From Clostridia bacterium (GTDB lineage: Bacteria; Bacillota; DULZ01), in NCBI GenBank assembly GCA_012520135.1, contig JAAYOX010000163.1, positions 1-9,964 of the forward strand: a DNA stretch of 9,964 nt, read 5' to 3'. The notes under the pieces were generated by a model, which was not told where the DNA came from, made no database searches, and saw only the letters and a list, made by a program, of their open reading frames with translations. A program made the translations under genes and the position numbers. Shown in pieces: positions 1 to 6,537 of this stretch (its first letter is position 1; the number at the start of each line of letters is the position of its first letter).

Positions 1-70
1 CGGGCGTTGTGCCCTCAGCCGTCGGCAGCTTGCTGCCGGTAACGGCGTAGGGGCTTCGCCGTAGCGGAGC
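1..70. repeat. GC-rich nested palindromes at left edge
   Basis: Several overlapping inverted repeats are visible. The strongest has a 7-bp stem CGGCAGC/GCTGCCG (23-29 with 32-38), extended by GCCGT/ACGGC (18-22 with 42-46) across a 3-nt bulge. Others are GGGC/GCCC (2-5 with 11-14), ACGGCG/CGCCGT (42-47 with 57-62, exclusive of the first), and GCTTCGC/GCGGAGC (53-59 with 64-70, one G-T pair). No T-tract follows on either strand, so this is not an ordinary intrinsic terminator. The base composition is visibly richer in G and C than the next 130 nt. It could be a dispersed palindromic intergenic element, the folded end of a mobile element, or part of a structured RNA. The element may continue beyond position 1. 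Confidence 0.6.
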
Positions 71-87
71 AACATTACCGTCCTTGC
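69..87 (+). repeat. Degenerate GCAA-CATTA motif, copy 1
   Basis: Reads GCAACATTACCGTCCTTGC. It shares the layout GCAA(A/AA)CATTA-Y-C-n-n-CCT with copies at 118-140 (same strand) and 9836-9857 (opposite strand). With the 7 bases before it, it matches the right-edge copy over about 19 nt with one mismatch and one single-base gap (TAGCG..GC..CATTACC). Function unknown. Confidence 0.45.
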
Positions 88-117
88 ATCATCCACCGAT
101 GTCAGACAACAGACTCC

Positions 118-140
118 GCAAAACATTATCATCCTTACGC
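118..140 (+). repeat. Degenerate GCAA-CATTA motif, copy 2
   Basis: This copy begins GCAAAACATTATCATCCTTA and ends in CGC. It lies 49 bp from copy 1 in the same orientation. Its last bases run into CGCTATTTGCCAAC (138-151), which recurs with one mismatch at 9860-9873 in the same orientation. Function unknown. Confidence 0.4.
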
Positions 141-203
141 TATTTGCCAACAAGCAACGTACTCTACTGGCACTCATACAGTCGGCATTTTGCCGGAGAG
201 CGA

Positions 204-1742
204 TTATCGAAGTAGACTGTTGCCGGTCATTTCCGCCGGTTTTTCGATACCCAACAGGTCCAACATGGTAGGAGCGATATCCTGCAGGGAGCCTTCGGCC
301 AGGGTGACTCCCTGATGATTGTCCGACACCAATATCAAAGGAACGAGAGACGATGTGTGGGCTGTATGAGCTCCCCCGGTATCTGCATCCACCATTAACT
401 CCGCATTGCCATGGTCAGCGGTAATAATCAGGATGCCTCCTTTGTCCCTGACTGTTTGGGCCACCCGGCCAATACACTCATCTACTGTTTCCACTGCCCT
501 GATGGCCGCCTCCAATACGCCTGTGTGGCCTACCATATCCGGGTTGGCATAATTAACGATTACCACTTCATAAAAATCCCTGTTTATTTCTTGGATTAAC
601 CGGTCGGTCACTTCCAAAGCACTCATTTCCGGTTTCAGGTTGTAGGTGGCTACCTTCGGGGAGGGAATTAAAATCCGGTCTTCTCCGGCATTTGGTGCCT
701 CAACTCCCCCATTAAAAAAGAAGGTAACATGGGCATATTTCTCCGTTTCGGCGATCCGAAGCTGTTTGAGGCCCCTTTTAGACAGGACTTCACCCAGAGT
801 ATTACTCAAATTCTGAGGGGGAAAAGCAACCGGGGCTTCAATGGTAATATCGTACTGGGTCAAACATACATAGTGAACAGGGAAAAAACCTCCCGGTCGA
901 TCAAAACCGTCGAAATCCCGATCGACAAAAGCCCTGGTAATTTCCCGGGCCCGATCCGCCCGGAAATTAAACATGATGAGAGCGTCTCCCTCCCGGACCC
1001 TGGCTACCGGTTCCCCCTTCTCATCCACAATTACAGTGGGCACCACGAACTCATCGGTTACTCCCTCTTCGTAGGATCGTTCCACTGCCATTTGGGCCAG
1101 GGTAGCTTTATTTCCTTCCCCTCGCACCATAGCCCGGTAAGCCAGGGCCACCCGCTCCCAGCGTTTATCCCGATCCATGGCATAGTAGCGTCCCATGACA
1201 GTGGCTATTCGTCCGATACCCAACTCCCGGCATTTTATTTCCAGGTCCTTGATATAACCCAAGCCGCTGGTAGGGGCCACATCCCTGCCGTCCAGGCAGG
1301 TATGAATGAAAACTTGAGTAAGCCCCAGGTGTTTAGCCATCAGTAACAGGGCATATAGGTGATCCAGGTGACTGTGTACACCCCCGTCGGATACCAAACC
1401 CAGCAAATGAAGGGCGCCGTTGTTGGCTTTTACCTGTTCCATGGCTTTAATTAATTCCTCGTTGGCAAAAAAGCTACCGTCTTTGATGGCCCTGTTAATC
1501 CTGGTCAGCTCCTGGTAAACTACCCGGCCGGCTCCGATATTCAAATGTCCTACTTCCGAGTTCCCCATCTGGCCCGCAGGCAGCCCTACATCTTCACCGG
1601 AACAACGAAGAGTGGTTACGGGGTATGTTTGTTCCATTTTCCTGTAATTGGGCAAATGAGCCATCTTGATAGCATTTGCCTCTTGTTCATCTCTTAGACC
1701 CCAGCCGTCAAGAACAGCCAGAACCAGGGGAGTATTTTTCAT
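204..1742 (-). CDS. gpmI: 2,3-bisphosphoglycerate-independent phosphoglycerate mutase
   Basis: Interconverts 3- and 2-phosphoglycerate in the cytoplasm through a phosphoserine intermediate, using two metal ions (normally Mn2+). The protein is 512 residues, the usual length. Seen in order: metal ligand D12 in VLDGWG, catalytic S62 in GNSEVGH, H123 in GVHSH, the DGRD substrate motif at 151-154, R261 and R264 in NFRADRA, and a second metal site in NPDMVGH (402-406), ADHGN (442-446) and H462. Numbering of the early residues agrees with the Geobacillus stearothermophilus enzyme. I chose the ATG at 1742, which has GAGGTG a few bases upstream; an in-frame TTG at 1769 lacks such a site and would add nine residues not normal for the family. 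It follows tpiA by 42 nt as the last glycolytic gene seen. No intrinsic terminator is evident in the next 203 nt. Confidence 0.97.
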   Translation of the reverse strand: MKNTPLVLAVLDGWGLRDEQEANAIKMAHLPNYRKMEQTYPVTTLRCSGEDVGLPAGQMGNSEVGHLNIGAGRVVYQELTRINRAIKDGSFFANEELIKAMEQVKANNGALHLLGLVSDGGVHSHLDHLYALLLMAKHLGLTQVFIHTCLDGRDVAPTSGLGYIKDLEIKCRELGIGRIATVMGRYYAMDRDKRWERVALAYRAMVRGEGNKATLAQMAVERSYEEGVTDEFVVPTVIVDEKGEPVARVREGDALIMFNFRADRAREITRAFVDRDFDGFDRPGGFFPVHYVCLTQYDITIEAPVAFPPQNLSNTLGEVLSKRGLKQLRIAETEKYAHVTFFFNGGVEAPNAGEDRILIPSPKVATYNLKPEMSALEVTDRLIQEINRDFYEVVIVNYANPDMVGHTGVLEAAIRAVETVDECIGRVAQTVRDKGGILIITADHGNAELMVDADTGGAHTAHTSSLVPLILVSDNHQGVTLAEGSLQDIAPTMLDLLGIEKPAEMTGNSLLR

Positions 1743-1784
1743 CTTGCACCTCTTCCTAAACAAAATCAACCGGCCTGCTTTCCT

Positions 1785-2534
1785 TTAATCGAAATTTACA
1801 ATGGCCGCAAAGCTATCCGGCTGTAAGCTGGCCCCACCCACCAAAGCACCGTCGATATCAGGCTGGGCCATTAATTCCTTAATATTGGCCGGCTTAACAC
1901 TGCCTCCGTACTGGATGCGGATCTTCCCTGCCGTCTCCTGACCAAACATTTCCCCCAGTACCTGCCGGATATAGCCAATCACTTCCTGGGCATCGGCAGC
2001 TGAAGCGGTTTTTCCTGTACCGATAGCCCAAATGGGTTCGTAAGCAACCACCAGTTTGGCAGCTTCGGAACTTTCGATTCCCACCAAGCCCTGCTCTACC
2101 TGGCGCCGGCAGACATCTTTGGAGATACCCTGTTCTCTTTCTTCCAAGGATTCCCCGACACAGACGATAGGCAACAACCCGTGCTTTAACGCCGCTTTGA
2201 CTTTTTTGTTCACTGTTTCGTCGGTTTCACCGAAATACTGGCGTCTTTCCGAATGGCCGATAATAGTGTAAGTAATACCCAGCGCAGTCAGCATTCCCGG
2301 TGCGATTTCCCCGGTAAATGCCCCTTCTTCCTCCCAGTGCATATTCTGTGAGCCGACCATGATATTGGTTCCTTGGCTTGCATTAGCCGCTGTCTCCAGA
2401 GAAGTAAAAGGAGGACAGACCAGTACCTCTGCTTTAGCATCTTTGACCAGGGGTTTCAGATTCTCGAAAAACTCTTTGGTTTCCGCTGCAGTCTTAAACA
2501 TTTTCCAGTTGCCTGCGATAATTGGTTTACGCAC
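1785..2534 (-). CDS. tpiA: Triose-phosphate isomerase
   Basis: Interconverts dihydroxyacetone phosphate and glyceraldehyde 3-phosphate; a cytoplasmic homodimer with a TIM-barrel fold. The 249 residues are a complete, normal-length protein. Key residues visible: N9 and K11 in AGNWKM, H94 in IIGHSERR, catalytic base E166 in AYEPIWAIGTG with the flexible loop 6 directly after it, and the phosphate-binding YGGSV (209-213) and GALVGGASL (229-237). The start codon is GTG at 2534, giving the conserved opening RKPIIAGNWK. GGGGAGG lies 7 nt upstream (2542-2548). An ATG at 2536 is out of frame. The gene sits between pgk and gpmI; a GC-rich hairpin ends about 5 nt before its ribosome binding site and may affect its transcription or message stability. 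Confidence 0.97.
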   Translation of the reverse strand: MRKPIIAGNWKMFKTAAETKEFFENLKPLVKDAKAEVLVCPPFTSLETAANASQGTNIMVGSQNMHWEEEGAFTGEIAPGMLTALGITYTIIGHSERRQYFGETDETVNKKVKAALKHGLLPIVCVGESLEEREQGISKDVCRRQVEQGLVGIESSEAAKLVVAYEPIWAIGTGKTASAADAQEVIGYIRQVLGEMFGQETAGKIRIQYGGSVKPANIKELMAQPDIDGALVGGASLQPDSFAAIVNFD

Positions 2535-2550
2535 ATCAAAACCTCCCCAT

Positions 2551-2575
2551 AAAACAACCGCCCTCAGGCGGTTGT
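2551..2575 (-). terminator. Hairpin before tpiA, possible weak terminator
   Basis: A perfect 9-bp stem ACAACCGCC/GGCGGTTGT (2554-2562 with 2567-2575) has a 4-nt loop. On the transcribed minus strand the 3' arm ends in GGUUGU and runs into UUU then A, a short U-tract. It lies between the pgk stop (2614) and the tpiA ribosome binding site (2542-2548). It could be a partly read-through terminator, an RNA processing or stabilising stem, or both. The stem is clear; the role is inferred. A smaller 5-bp stem (AACCC/GGGTT, 2589-2593 with 2598-2602) precedes it directly after pgk. Confidence 0.5.
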
Positions 2576-2613
2576 AACATTATTAATCAACCCTTAGGGG
2601 TTTAAGCACAAAT

Positions 2614-3795
2614 TTACCGGTCTGCCAAAGCAGCAACCCCCGGCAATTCCTTGCCTTCCAAAAATTCCAGTGAAGCCCCGCCACCGGTGGAAATATGGGA
2701 CATCTTGTCCGCTACCCCTACTTTTTCCACGGCAGCCACCGAGTCACCGCCTCCAATGATGGTAACTCCATCCACTTGGGCCATAGCCTGGGCCACTGCT
2801 TCCGTACCCTTGGCAAAAGCGTCTACTTCAAAAACTCCCATGGGTCCGTTCCAAACCACGGTACGGGCAGTCTTAATAATTTCCCCGTAACGGCGGCCCG
2901 TATTGGAGCCGATATCCAAAATCATCTGATCCTCCGGAACCTGGTCAACGGGAACCTCCCGGCTCCGGTCCGGTGCATCTAAAGAAGGAGCAATGACTAC
3001 GTCTTCCGGCAAGTGGAGGGAAACACCCTTTTCCTCTGCCTCGGCCAGGAGACTTTTGGCCAGTTCAACCTTATCTTCTTCCAATAAAGATTTGCCCACA
3101 GCGTAGCCTTTGGCTTTCAAGAAGGTATTAGCCATGCCTCCCCCGATAATCAGGTGATCCACTTTAGTCAATAAATTCTTAATAACACCGATTTTATCCG
3201 ACACTTTGGCCCCGCCTAAGATCGCGATGAAAGGCCGCCGGGGATCTGTTAAAGCCCCGCCCATCACTTCAATCTCTTTTTCCAGGAGCATCCCCGCCGC
3301 TGCCGGCAGGTAAGCGGCTACTCCGGCGGTGGAAGCATGGGCTCGATGGGCCGTGCCAAAAGCATCGTTTACAAAAAGAGCTGCCAAAGAAGCCAGCTCT
3401 TTGGCCAGGTCAGGATCATTCTTTTCCTCTCCCGGTAAAAATCTGATGTTTTCCAGGAGCATCACCTGGCCCGGTTCCAGTGCCTCCACTGCTTCCCGGA
3501 CTTGCGGGCCAATGATCTCTTGGCTGAAAATCACTTTCTGACCCAACAAATCACCGAGGCGATCTGCCACCGGTGCGAGACTGTACTTGGCATTGACCTG
3601 TCCCTTGGGACGGCCTAAATGAGAGACTAAGATAATCCTGGCCTGCTGATCCTGCAAATACTTGATGGTAGGCAGGGCAGCTCTTATCCTGGTATCGTCG
3701 GTAATCTGCCCCTCCTGGAGCGGTACGTTAAAATCCACCCGTACAAGTACTTTCTTTCCGGATAAATCAAGGTCTTTAAGTGTCTTCTTATTCAT
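2614..3795 (-). CDS. pgk: Phosphoglycerate kinase
   Basis: Transfers phosphate between 1,3-bisphosphoglycerate and ADP, a substrate-level ATP-forming step of glycolysis; a monomeric two-domain cytoplasmic enzyme. The protein is 393 residues, complete. In the N-domain, the substrate-binding residues D21, N23, R36, H59, R62, R118 and R151 all fall at the positions known from the bacillar enzyme. In the C-domain, GGAKVSDK (194-201), GPMGVFE with E323, GGGDS (348-352) and the STGGGASLEFLEG segment (369-381) form the nucleotide site and hinge. The ATG at 3795 opens with MNKKTLKDLDLSGKKVLVRV. GGAG and AGGAG repeats lie just upstream. An upstream in-frame TTG at 3828 would overlap gap and is not favoured. 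It follows gap by 13 nt, so the two are surely cotranscribed. Confidence 0.97.
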   Translation of the reverse strand: MNKKTLKDLDLSGKKVLVRVDFNVPLQEGQITDDTRIRAALPTIKYLQDQQARIILVSHLGRPKGQVNAKYSLAPVADRLGDLLGQKVIFSQEIIGPQVREAVEALEPGQVMLLENIRFLPGEEKNDPDLAKELASLAALFVNDAFGTAHRAHASTAGVAAYLPAAAGMLLEKEIEVMGGALTDPRRPFIAILGGAKVSDKIGVIKNLLTKVDHLIIGGGMANTFLKAKGYAVGKSLLEEDKVELAKSLLAEAEEKGVSLHLPEDVVIAPSLDAPDRSREVPVDQVPEDQMILDIGSNTGRRYGEIIKTARTVVWNGPMGVFEVDAFAKGTEAVAQAMAQVDGVTIIGGGDSVAAVEKVGVADKMSHISTGGGASLEFLEGKELPGVAALADR

Positions 3796-3808
3796 TTCTC
3801 CTACTCCG

Positions 3809-4816
3809 TTACAGCCCTTTCTCCGCAATAAAGACTACTAATTCCGCTACTCTGTTGGAATAACCCCATTCATTGTCATACCAGGAAACTACTTTTACCA
3901 GATTGCCTTCCATAACCATGGTGGATAAACCGTCCACGATGGAGGAACGGGGATCACCGTTGTAATCCATGGACACCAGGGGTAATTCGCTGTAACCGAG
4001 AATTCCCTTCAACGGGCCTTCTGCTGCTTCCTTCAGAGCATTGTTAACTTCTTCTACAGTTGTGGCTTTTTCTACCTCAGCCACCAAATCCACTACCGAA
4101 ACGTTGGGAGTGGGAACCCGCATGGCGAAACCATTCAGCTTGCCTTTTAATTCGGGCAGTACCAGGGCTACAGCTTTGGCAGCGCCGGTGGTAGTTGGAA
4201 TAATGGACATCCCGGCGGTTCTGGCCCGGCGGAGGTCCTTATGAGCCTGGTCCAAAATCCGCTGGTCATTGGTATAGGCATGTACTGTGGTCATAAGACC
4301 TTTTTTAATCCCGAACTTGTCGTTAAGGACCTTGGCAAAAGGAGCCAAACAGTTAGTGGTACAAGAAGCATTGGATATGATGTGATGATTAGCCGGGTCA
4401 TACTTGTCTTCATTGACGCCTAGCACGATGGTGATATCTTCATTCTTGGCCGGGGCGGAAATCACCACTTTTTTCGCCCCTGCTTCAAGATGGGCCTTAG
4501 CTTTGTTAGCATCGGTAAACAGACCGGTGGATTCCACCACTACGTCTACTCCTAAATCTCCCCAGGGCAGCTTACCCGGATCTCTTTCAGCCAATACCTT
4601 GACTTCCTTACCGTTAACCCGAATCGCACCGTCGACTGCTTCAATGTCAGCGTCCCAAATGCCATGGACCGAGTCGTATTTCAACAAATGAGCATTTGTC
4701 TCTGCATCGGTTAAGTCGTTAATAGCAACAATCTCTACCTCCGGGTGTTTGGCTGCAGCTCGAAACACCAACCTACCGATCCTTCCGAAACCGTTAATGC
4801 CTACTTTTACCGTCAT
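3809..4816 (-). CDS. gap: Glyceraldehyde-3-phosphate dehydrogenase, type I
   Basis: Oxidises and phosphorylates glyceraldehyde 3-phosphate to 1,3-bisphosphoglycerate with NAD(P); a cytoplasmic tetramer. The protein is 335 residues, complete. The Rossmann motif GINGFGRIGR is at 6-15, the dinucleotide-ribose Asp is D34 in INDLTD, catalytic C152 is in SNASCTTNC, H179 is in TTVHAYT, and SWYDNEWGYSNR lies near the end. D34 followed by Leu suggests NAD preference and a glycolytic role. However, residues 189-190 are Gln-Ala where the Geobacillus enzyme has the Leu-Pro pair that favours NAD, so cofactor choice is less certain. The ATG at 4816 has AGGAGG 8 nt upstream. It is the first gene after the rpoN terminator and is preceded by a leader with a promoter candidate and three dyads, so it probably heads its own transcription unit. 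Confidence 0.97.
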   Translation of the reverse strand: MTVKVGINGFGRIGRLVFRAAAKHPEVEIVAINDLTDAETNAHLLKYDSVHGIWDADIEAVDGAIRVNGKEVKVLAERDPGKLPWGDLGVDVVVESTGLFTDANKAKAHLEAGAKKVVISAPAKNEDITIVLGVNEDKYDPANHHIISNASCTTNCLAPFAKVLNDKFGIKKGLMTTVHAYTNDQRILDQAHKDLRRARTAGMSIIPTTTGAAKAVALVLPELKGKLNGFAMRVPTPNVSVVDLVAEVEKATTVEEVNNALKEAAEGPLKGILGYSELPLVSMDYNGDPRSSIVDGLSTMVMEGNLVKVVSWYDNEWGYSNRVAELVVFIAEKGL

Positions 4817-4824
4817 GCACCCTT

Positions 4825-4830
4825 CCTCCT
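4825..4830 (-). promoter_or_regulatory. gap ribosome binding site
   Basis: AGGAGG, 8 nt before the gap ATG. It lies directly next to a 16-bp perfect palindrome (4833-4848), so an RNA stem or a protein bound there could affect its access. Confidence 0.75.
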
Positions 4831-4832
4831 TT

Positions 4833-4848
4833 TATAGTCATGACTATA
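4833..4848. promoter_or_regulatory. 16-bp perfect palindrome in the gap leader
   Basis: TATAGTCA/TGACTATA is perfectly symmetric and sits 17 nt upstream of the gap start codon. If the promoter candidate at 4863-4871 is right, it lies just downstream of the transcription start, a typical place for a blocking operator. As RNA it could form a 6-bp A/U-rich stem with a CAUG loop next to the ribosome binding site. I do not match it to a regulator I know. Confidence 0.55.
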
Positions 4849-4850
4849 CA

Positions 4851-4876
4851 GGATTTGGAGTTATTATCCCAAATCC
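4851..4876. promoter_or_regulatory. 8-bp inverted repeat spanning the gap -10 element
   Basis: GGATTTGG (4851-4858) and CCAAATCC (4869-4876) are perfect inverted copies separated by 10 nt. The spacer holds most of the candidate -10 element. Half-sites about 18 bp centre to centre on either side of a -10 fit a dimeric operator; a stem-loop in RNA is the alternative if transcription starts further upstream. Confidence 0.5.
4863..4871 (-). promoter_or_regulatory. Candidate extended -10 promoter for the gap operon
   Basis: On the minus strand this reads TGGGATAAT: a TGn extension plus a 5-of-6 match to TATAAT. No good -35 is present 16-19 bp upstream, which an extended -10 can tolerate. The predicted start near 4856 would give a leader of about 40 nt before gap. 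The position agrees with the upstream terminator at 4998-5021 and with the surrounding dyads. Confidence 0.45.
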
Positions 4877-4892
4877 CACTTGATTTTATGAT

Positions 4893-4915
4893 GGTACCCT
4901 TTAAAAAGGGGTTCC
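4893..4915. promoter_or_regulatory. 23-bp imperfect dyad upstream of the gap promoter
   Basis: GGTACCCTTT and AAGGGGTTCC arms pair at 8 of 11 positions around a central A, with one more G-T pair. It is centred about 48 bp upstream of the predicted transcription start, where an activator or an upstream repressor subunit could bind. Candidate operator only; no family assigned. Confidence 0.4.
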
Positions 4916-4997
4916 AATTTGTTATTCCACAGAAACAAGAGGAATCCTCCATTAAATGAAGCCTTTTCCAGCTAACCATCAGGAACCAAAACCATCT

Positions 4998-5021
4998 AAA
5001 AAAAGACCCCGAGGGTCTTTT
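4998..5021 (-). terminator. Intrinsic terminator of rpoN
   Basis: On the minus strand a 9-bp stem AAAAGACCC/GGGTCTTTT has a 3-nt loop (TCG), and its 3' arm runs into a tract of seven T. The 5' arm begins inside the rpoN stop codon (5020-5022). This is a textbook rho-independent terminator separating rpoN from the gap operon. Confidence 0.88.
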
Positions 5022-6423
5022 AGAACCTTTTGCGGCGTCCGGCGGAAGGGATCCCCATTTCATCCCGGTATTTGGCCACAGTCCGCCGGGAAATCCGCAC
5101 TCCCTGACGCTTCAGAGCATCGGTTAAAGCCTGATCTGTCAAGGGATTAGCCGGATCTTCCTTGTCGATTAACTCTTTCATGGCCTTTTTGATACTTTCC
5201 GAGGCTACGCCCTGGCCGCCGGCTTTTTCCACGCCGCTGGCAAAAAAGAACTTCAACTCATGGACCCCCTGGGGAGTCTGAACGTATTTGTTGGCAATGG
5301 CCCGGCTCACCGTTGATTCATGCAGATCCACCACATCGGCTACTTGCTTTAGAGTAAGAGGTTTCAAGTGCCTGATGCCATAATCGAGGAAATCTTTTTG
5401 AAAATCGACAATTGTTTTTACCACCCGGTATAAGGTCAGCCGCCTTTGCTCAATACTTTTAATAATCCAAACGGCGGAATTGAGTTTACTTTCAATAAAT
5501 TTTTTCGTATCTTCCTCACCGGATATCCCTTGGACCAGGATAGAGCGATATTGAGGGTTAATTCTCAGCCGGGAACCTGTATAATCATTCACCAGCACCA
5601 CATATTCGCCGGCTACTTTCTCTACAGCCACATCGGGAATAATATAACGTGTACTTGTATTGTCCCCAAAACGCCTGCCCGGTTTAGGATCCAATGTCTT
5701 AATTAAATCCCCTGCCTCCTGAACTTCCCCGGGTGAAACCCCTAGGTTTTTAGCAATTTTCGTAATACGACCTTCGCCCAAGTCTTCTAAATAATCGACA
5801 ATTATAGTCCGAGCCAAAGGCTGTTCTCCATAGGTACTGTCCAGTTGCAGCAATAAGCATTCAACCAAATTACGGGCGGCAACTCCCGGGGGATCGAACT
5901 CTTGAATCAACTCCAGCGCAGTGAGCACCTCATGTTCCTGGCAGCCTAATGCTTCGACTGCCTCTTCCACACTGATGCGCAGGTATCCGTTATCATCAAT
6001 ATTACCGATTAAAAATTCCCCGATTTCAATTATTTCCGGCTGAGCTTGAGATAATTTCAGTTGCCACAGTAAATGATCATGCAGGGTGCTCTCTTCACTG
6101 ACAAATTGTTCGAAAGAAGTCTCCTCAATCCTGGTTTCTGCCATACCTGTATAGCCGATATCCCGCCCGTCAGCAAAATACTCCTGCCAATCCAAATCGA
6201 ATTGTTCCGTTTCTGCAGCAGTCTCCTCACCGGCTGCCGCTTCTTCTGCCGGAGCTTCTTCAACCTCAGCCAGCTCCAGGACAGGATTTTCCAGCAATTC
6301 TGCTTCCACAAACTCAGTCAGTTCCTGGGAGGACAGCTGTAAAATGGCAATGGCCTGCCGGAGCTCAGGTGTGATGATCAGTTTTTGAGTTTGCTCTAAG
6401 TTGAGTCCGATGCCCATGCGCAT
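5020..6423 (-). CDS. rpoN: RNA polymerase sigma-54 factor
   Basis: Directs RNA polymerase to -24/-12 promoters and needs an AAA+ enhancer-binding protein to open them. The protein is 467 residues, complete. Region I, rich in Gln and Leu, is at about 8-50 (LEQTQKLIITPELRQAIAIL). An acidic Ala/Glu linker (52-75) is region II. The core-binding domain is about 105-300. A helix-turn-helix follows at about 356-380 (TLKQVADVVDLHESTVSRAI), and the RpoN box SRRTVAKYRDEMGIP at 445-459 is almost canonical. I chose the ATG at 6423, which has GGAG 8 nt upstream; a GTG at 6432 is abutted by that site and is less likely. It lies 114 nt after whiA and ends in a strong terminator. It occupies the spot next to gap where Bacillus carries cggR. 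No sigma-54-dependent target or enhancer-binding gene is seen here. Confidence 0.95.
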   Translation of the reverse strand: MRMGIGLNLEQTQKLIITPELRQAIAILQLSSQELTEFVEAELLENPVLELAEVEEAPAEEAAAGEETAAETEQFDLDWQEYFADGRDIGYTGMAETRIEETSFEQFVSEESTLHDHLLWQLKLSQAQPEIIEIGEFLIGNIDDNGYLRISVEEAVEALGCQEHEVLTALELIQEFDPPGVAARNLVECLLLQLDSTYGEQPLARTIIVDYLEDLGEGRITKIAKNLGVSPGEVQEAGDLIKTLDPKPGRRFGDNTSTRYIIPDVAVEKVAGEYVVLVNDYTGSRLRINPQYRSILVQGISGEEDTKKFIESKLNSAVWIIKSIEQRRLTLYRVVKTIVDFQKDFLDYGIRHLKPLTLKQVADVVDLHESTVSRAIANKYVQTPQGVHELKFFFASGVEKAGGQGVASESIKKAMKELIDKEDPANPLTDQALTDALKRQGVRISRRTVAKYRDEMGIPSAGRRKRF

Positions 6424-6537
6424 TGTAGTCACTCCATCACTTTTGATTGCATCTATATCATGCTATAAATGCTCACTTGACCTTTATGCCCTGCATTTAC
6501 TGAGTTCTACCGTTTTAATTATTCGAGAAAACCGGCA
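6424..6537 (-). other. whiA-rpoN intergenic region
   Basis: This is 114 nt of A/T-rich non-coding DNA. I see no convincing terminator after whiA. A TATAGA -10-like element is present on the minus strand about 35 nt before the rpoN start, but without a good -35. rpoN may therefore be read from the upstream operon, from a weak local promoter, or both. Confidence 0.4.

Noticed and set aside
1..75. Open minus-strand frame from ATG at 75 running off the left edge, with AAGGA upstream
   Set aside because: The 25 codons lie entirely in nested palindromes and do not resemble the enolase N-terminus. Chance openness of GC-rich DNA is more likely.
183..195. CGGCA/TGCCG hairpin just after the gpmI stop as a terminator
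   Set aside because: Only 5 bp, and no T-tract follows in the direction of transcription.
729..1346. 205-codon open frame on the plus strand inside gpmI
   Set aside because: It is fully antisense to a gpmI with all catalytic motifs intact and has no recognisable domain; its composition is a shadow of the gpmI codons.
4861..4980. Sigma-54 (-24/-12) promoter for gap, given the neighbouring rpoN
   Set aside because: I looked for GG and GC doublets 10 bp apart in a TGGCAC-N5-TTGC context and found none acceptable.
4794..5063. 89-codon minus-strand frame across the rpoN end and gap leader
   Set aside because: It overlaps the rpoN terminator, the promoter candidate and the gap start, and has no family resemblance. 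It is not a remnant of cggR that I can recognise.
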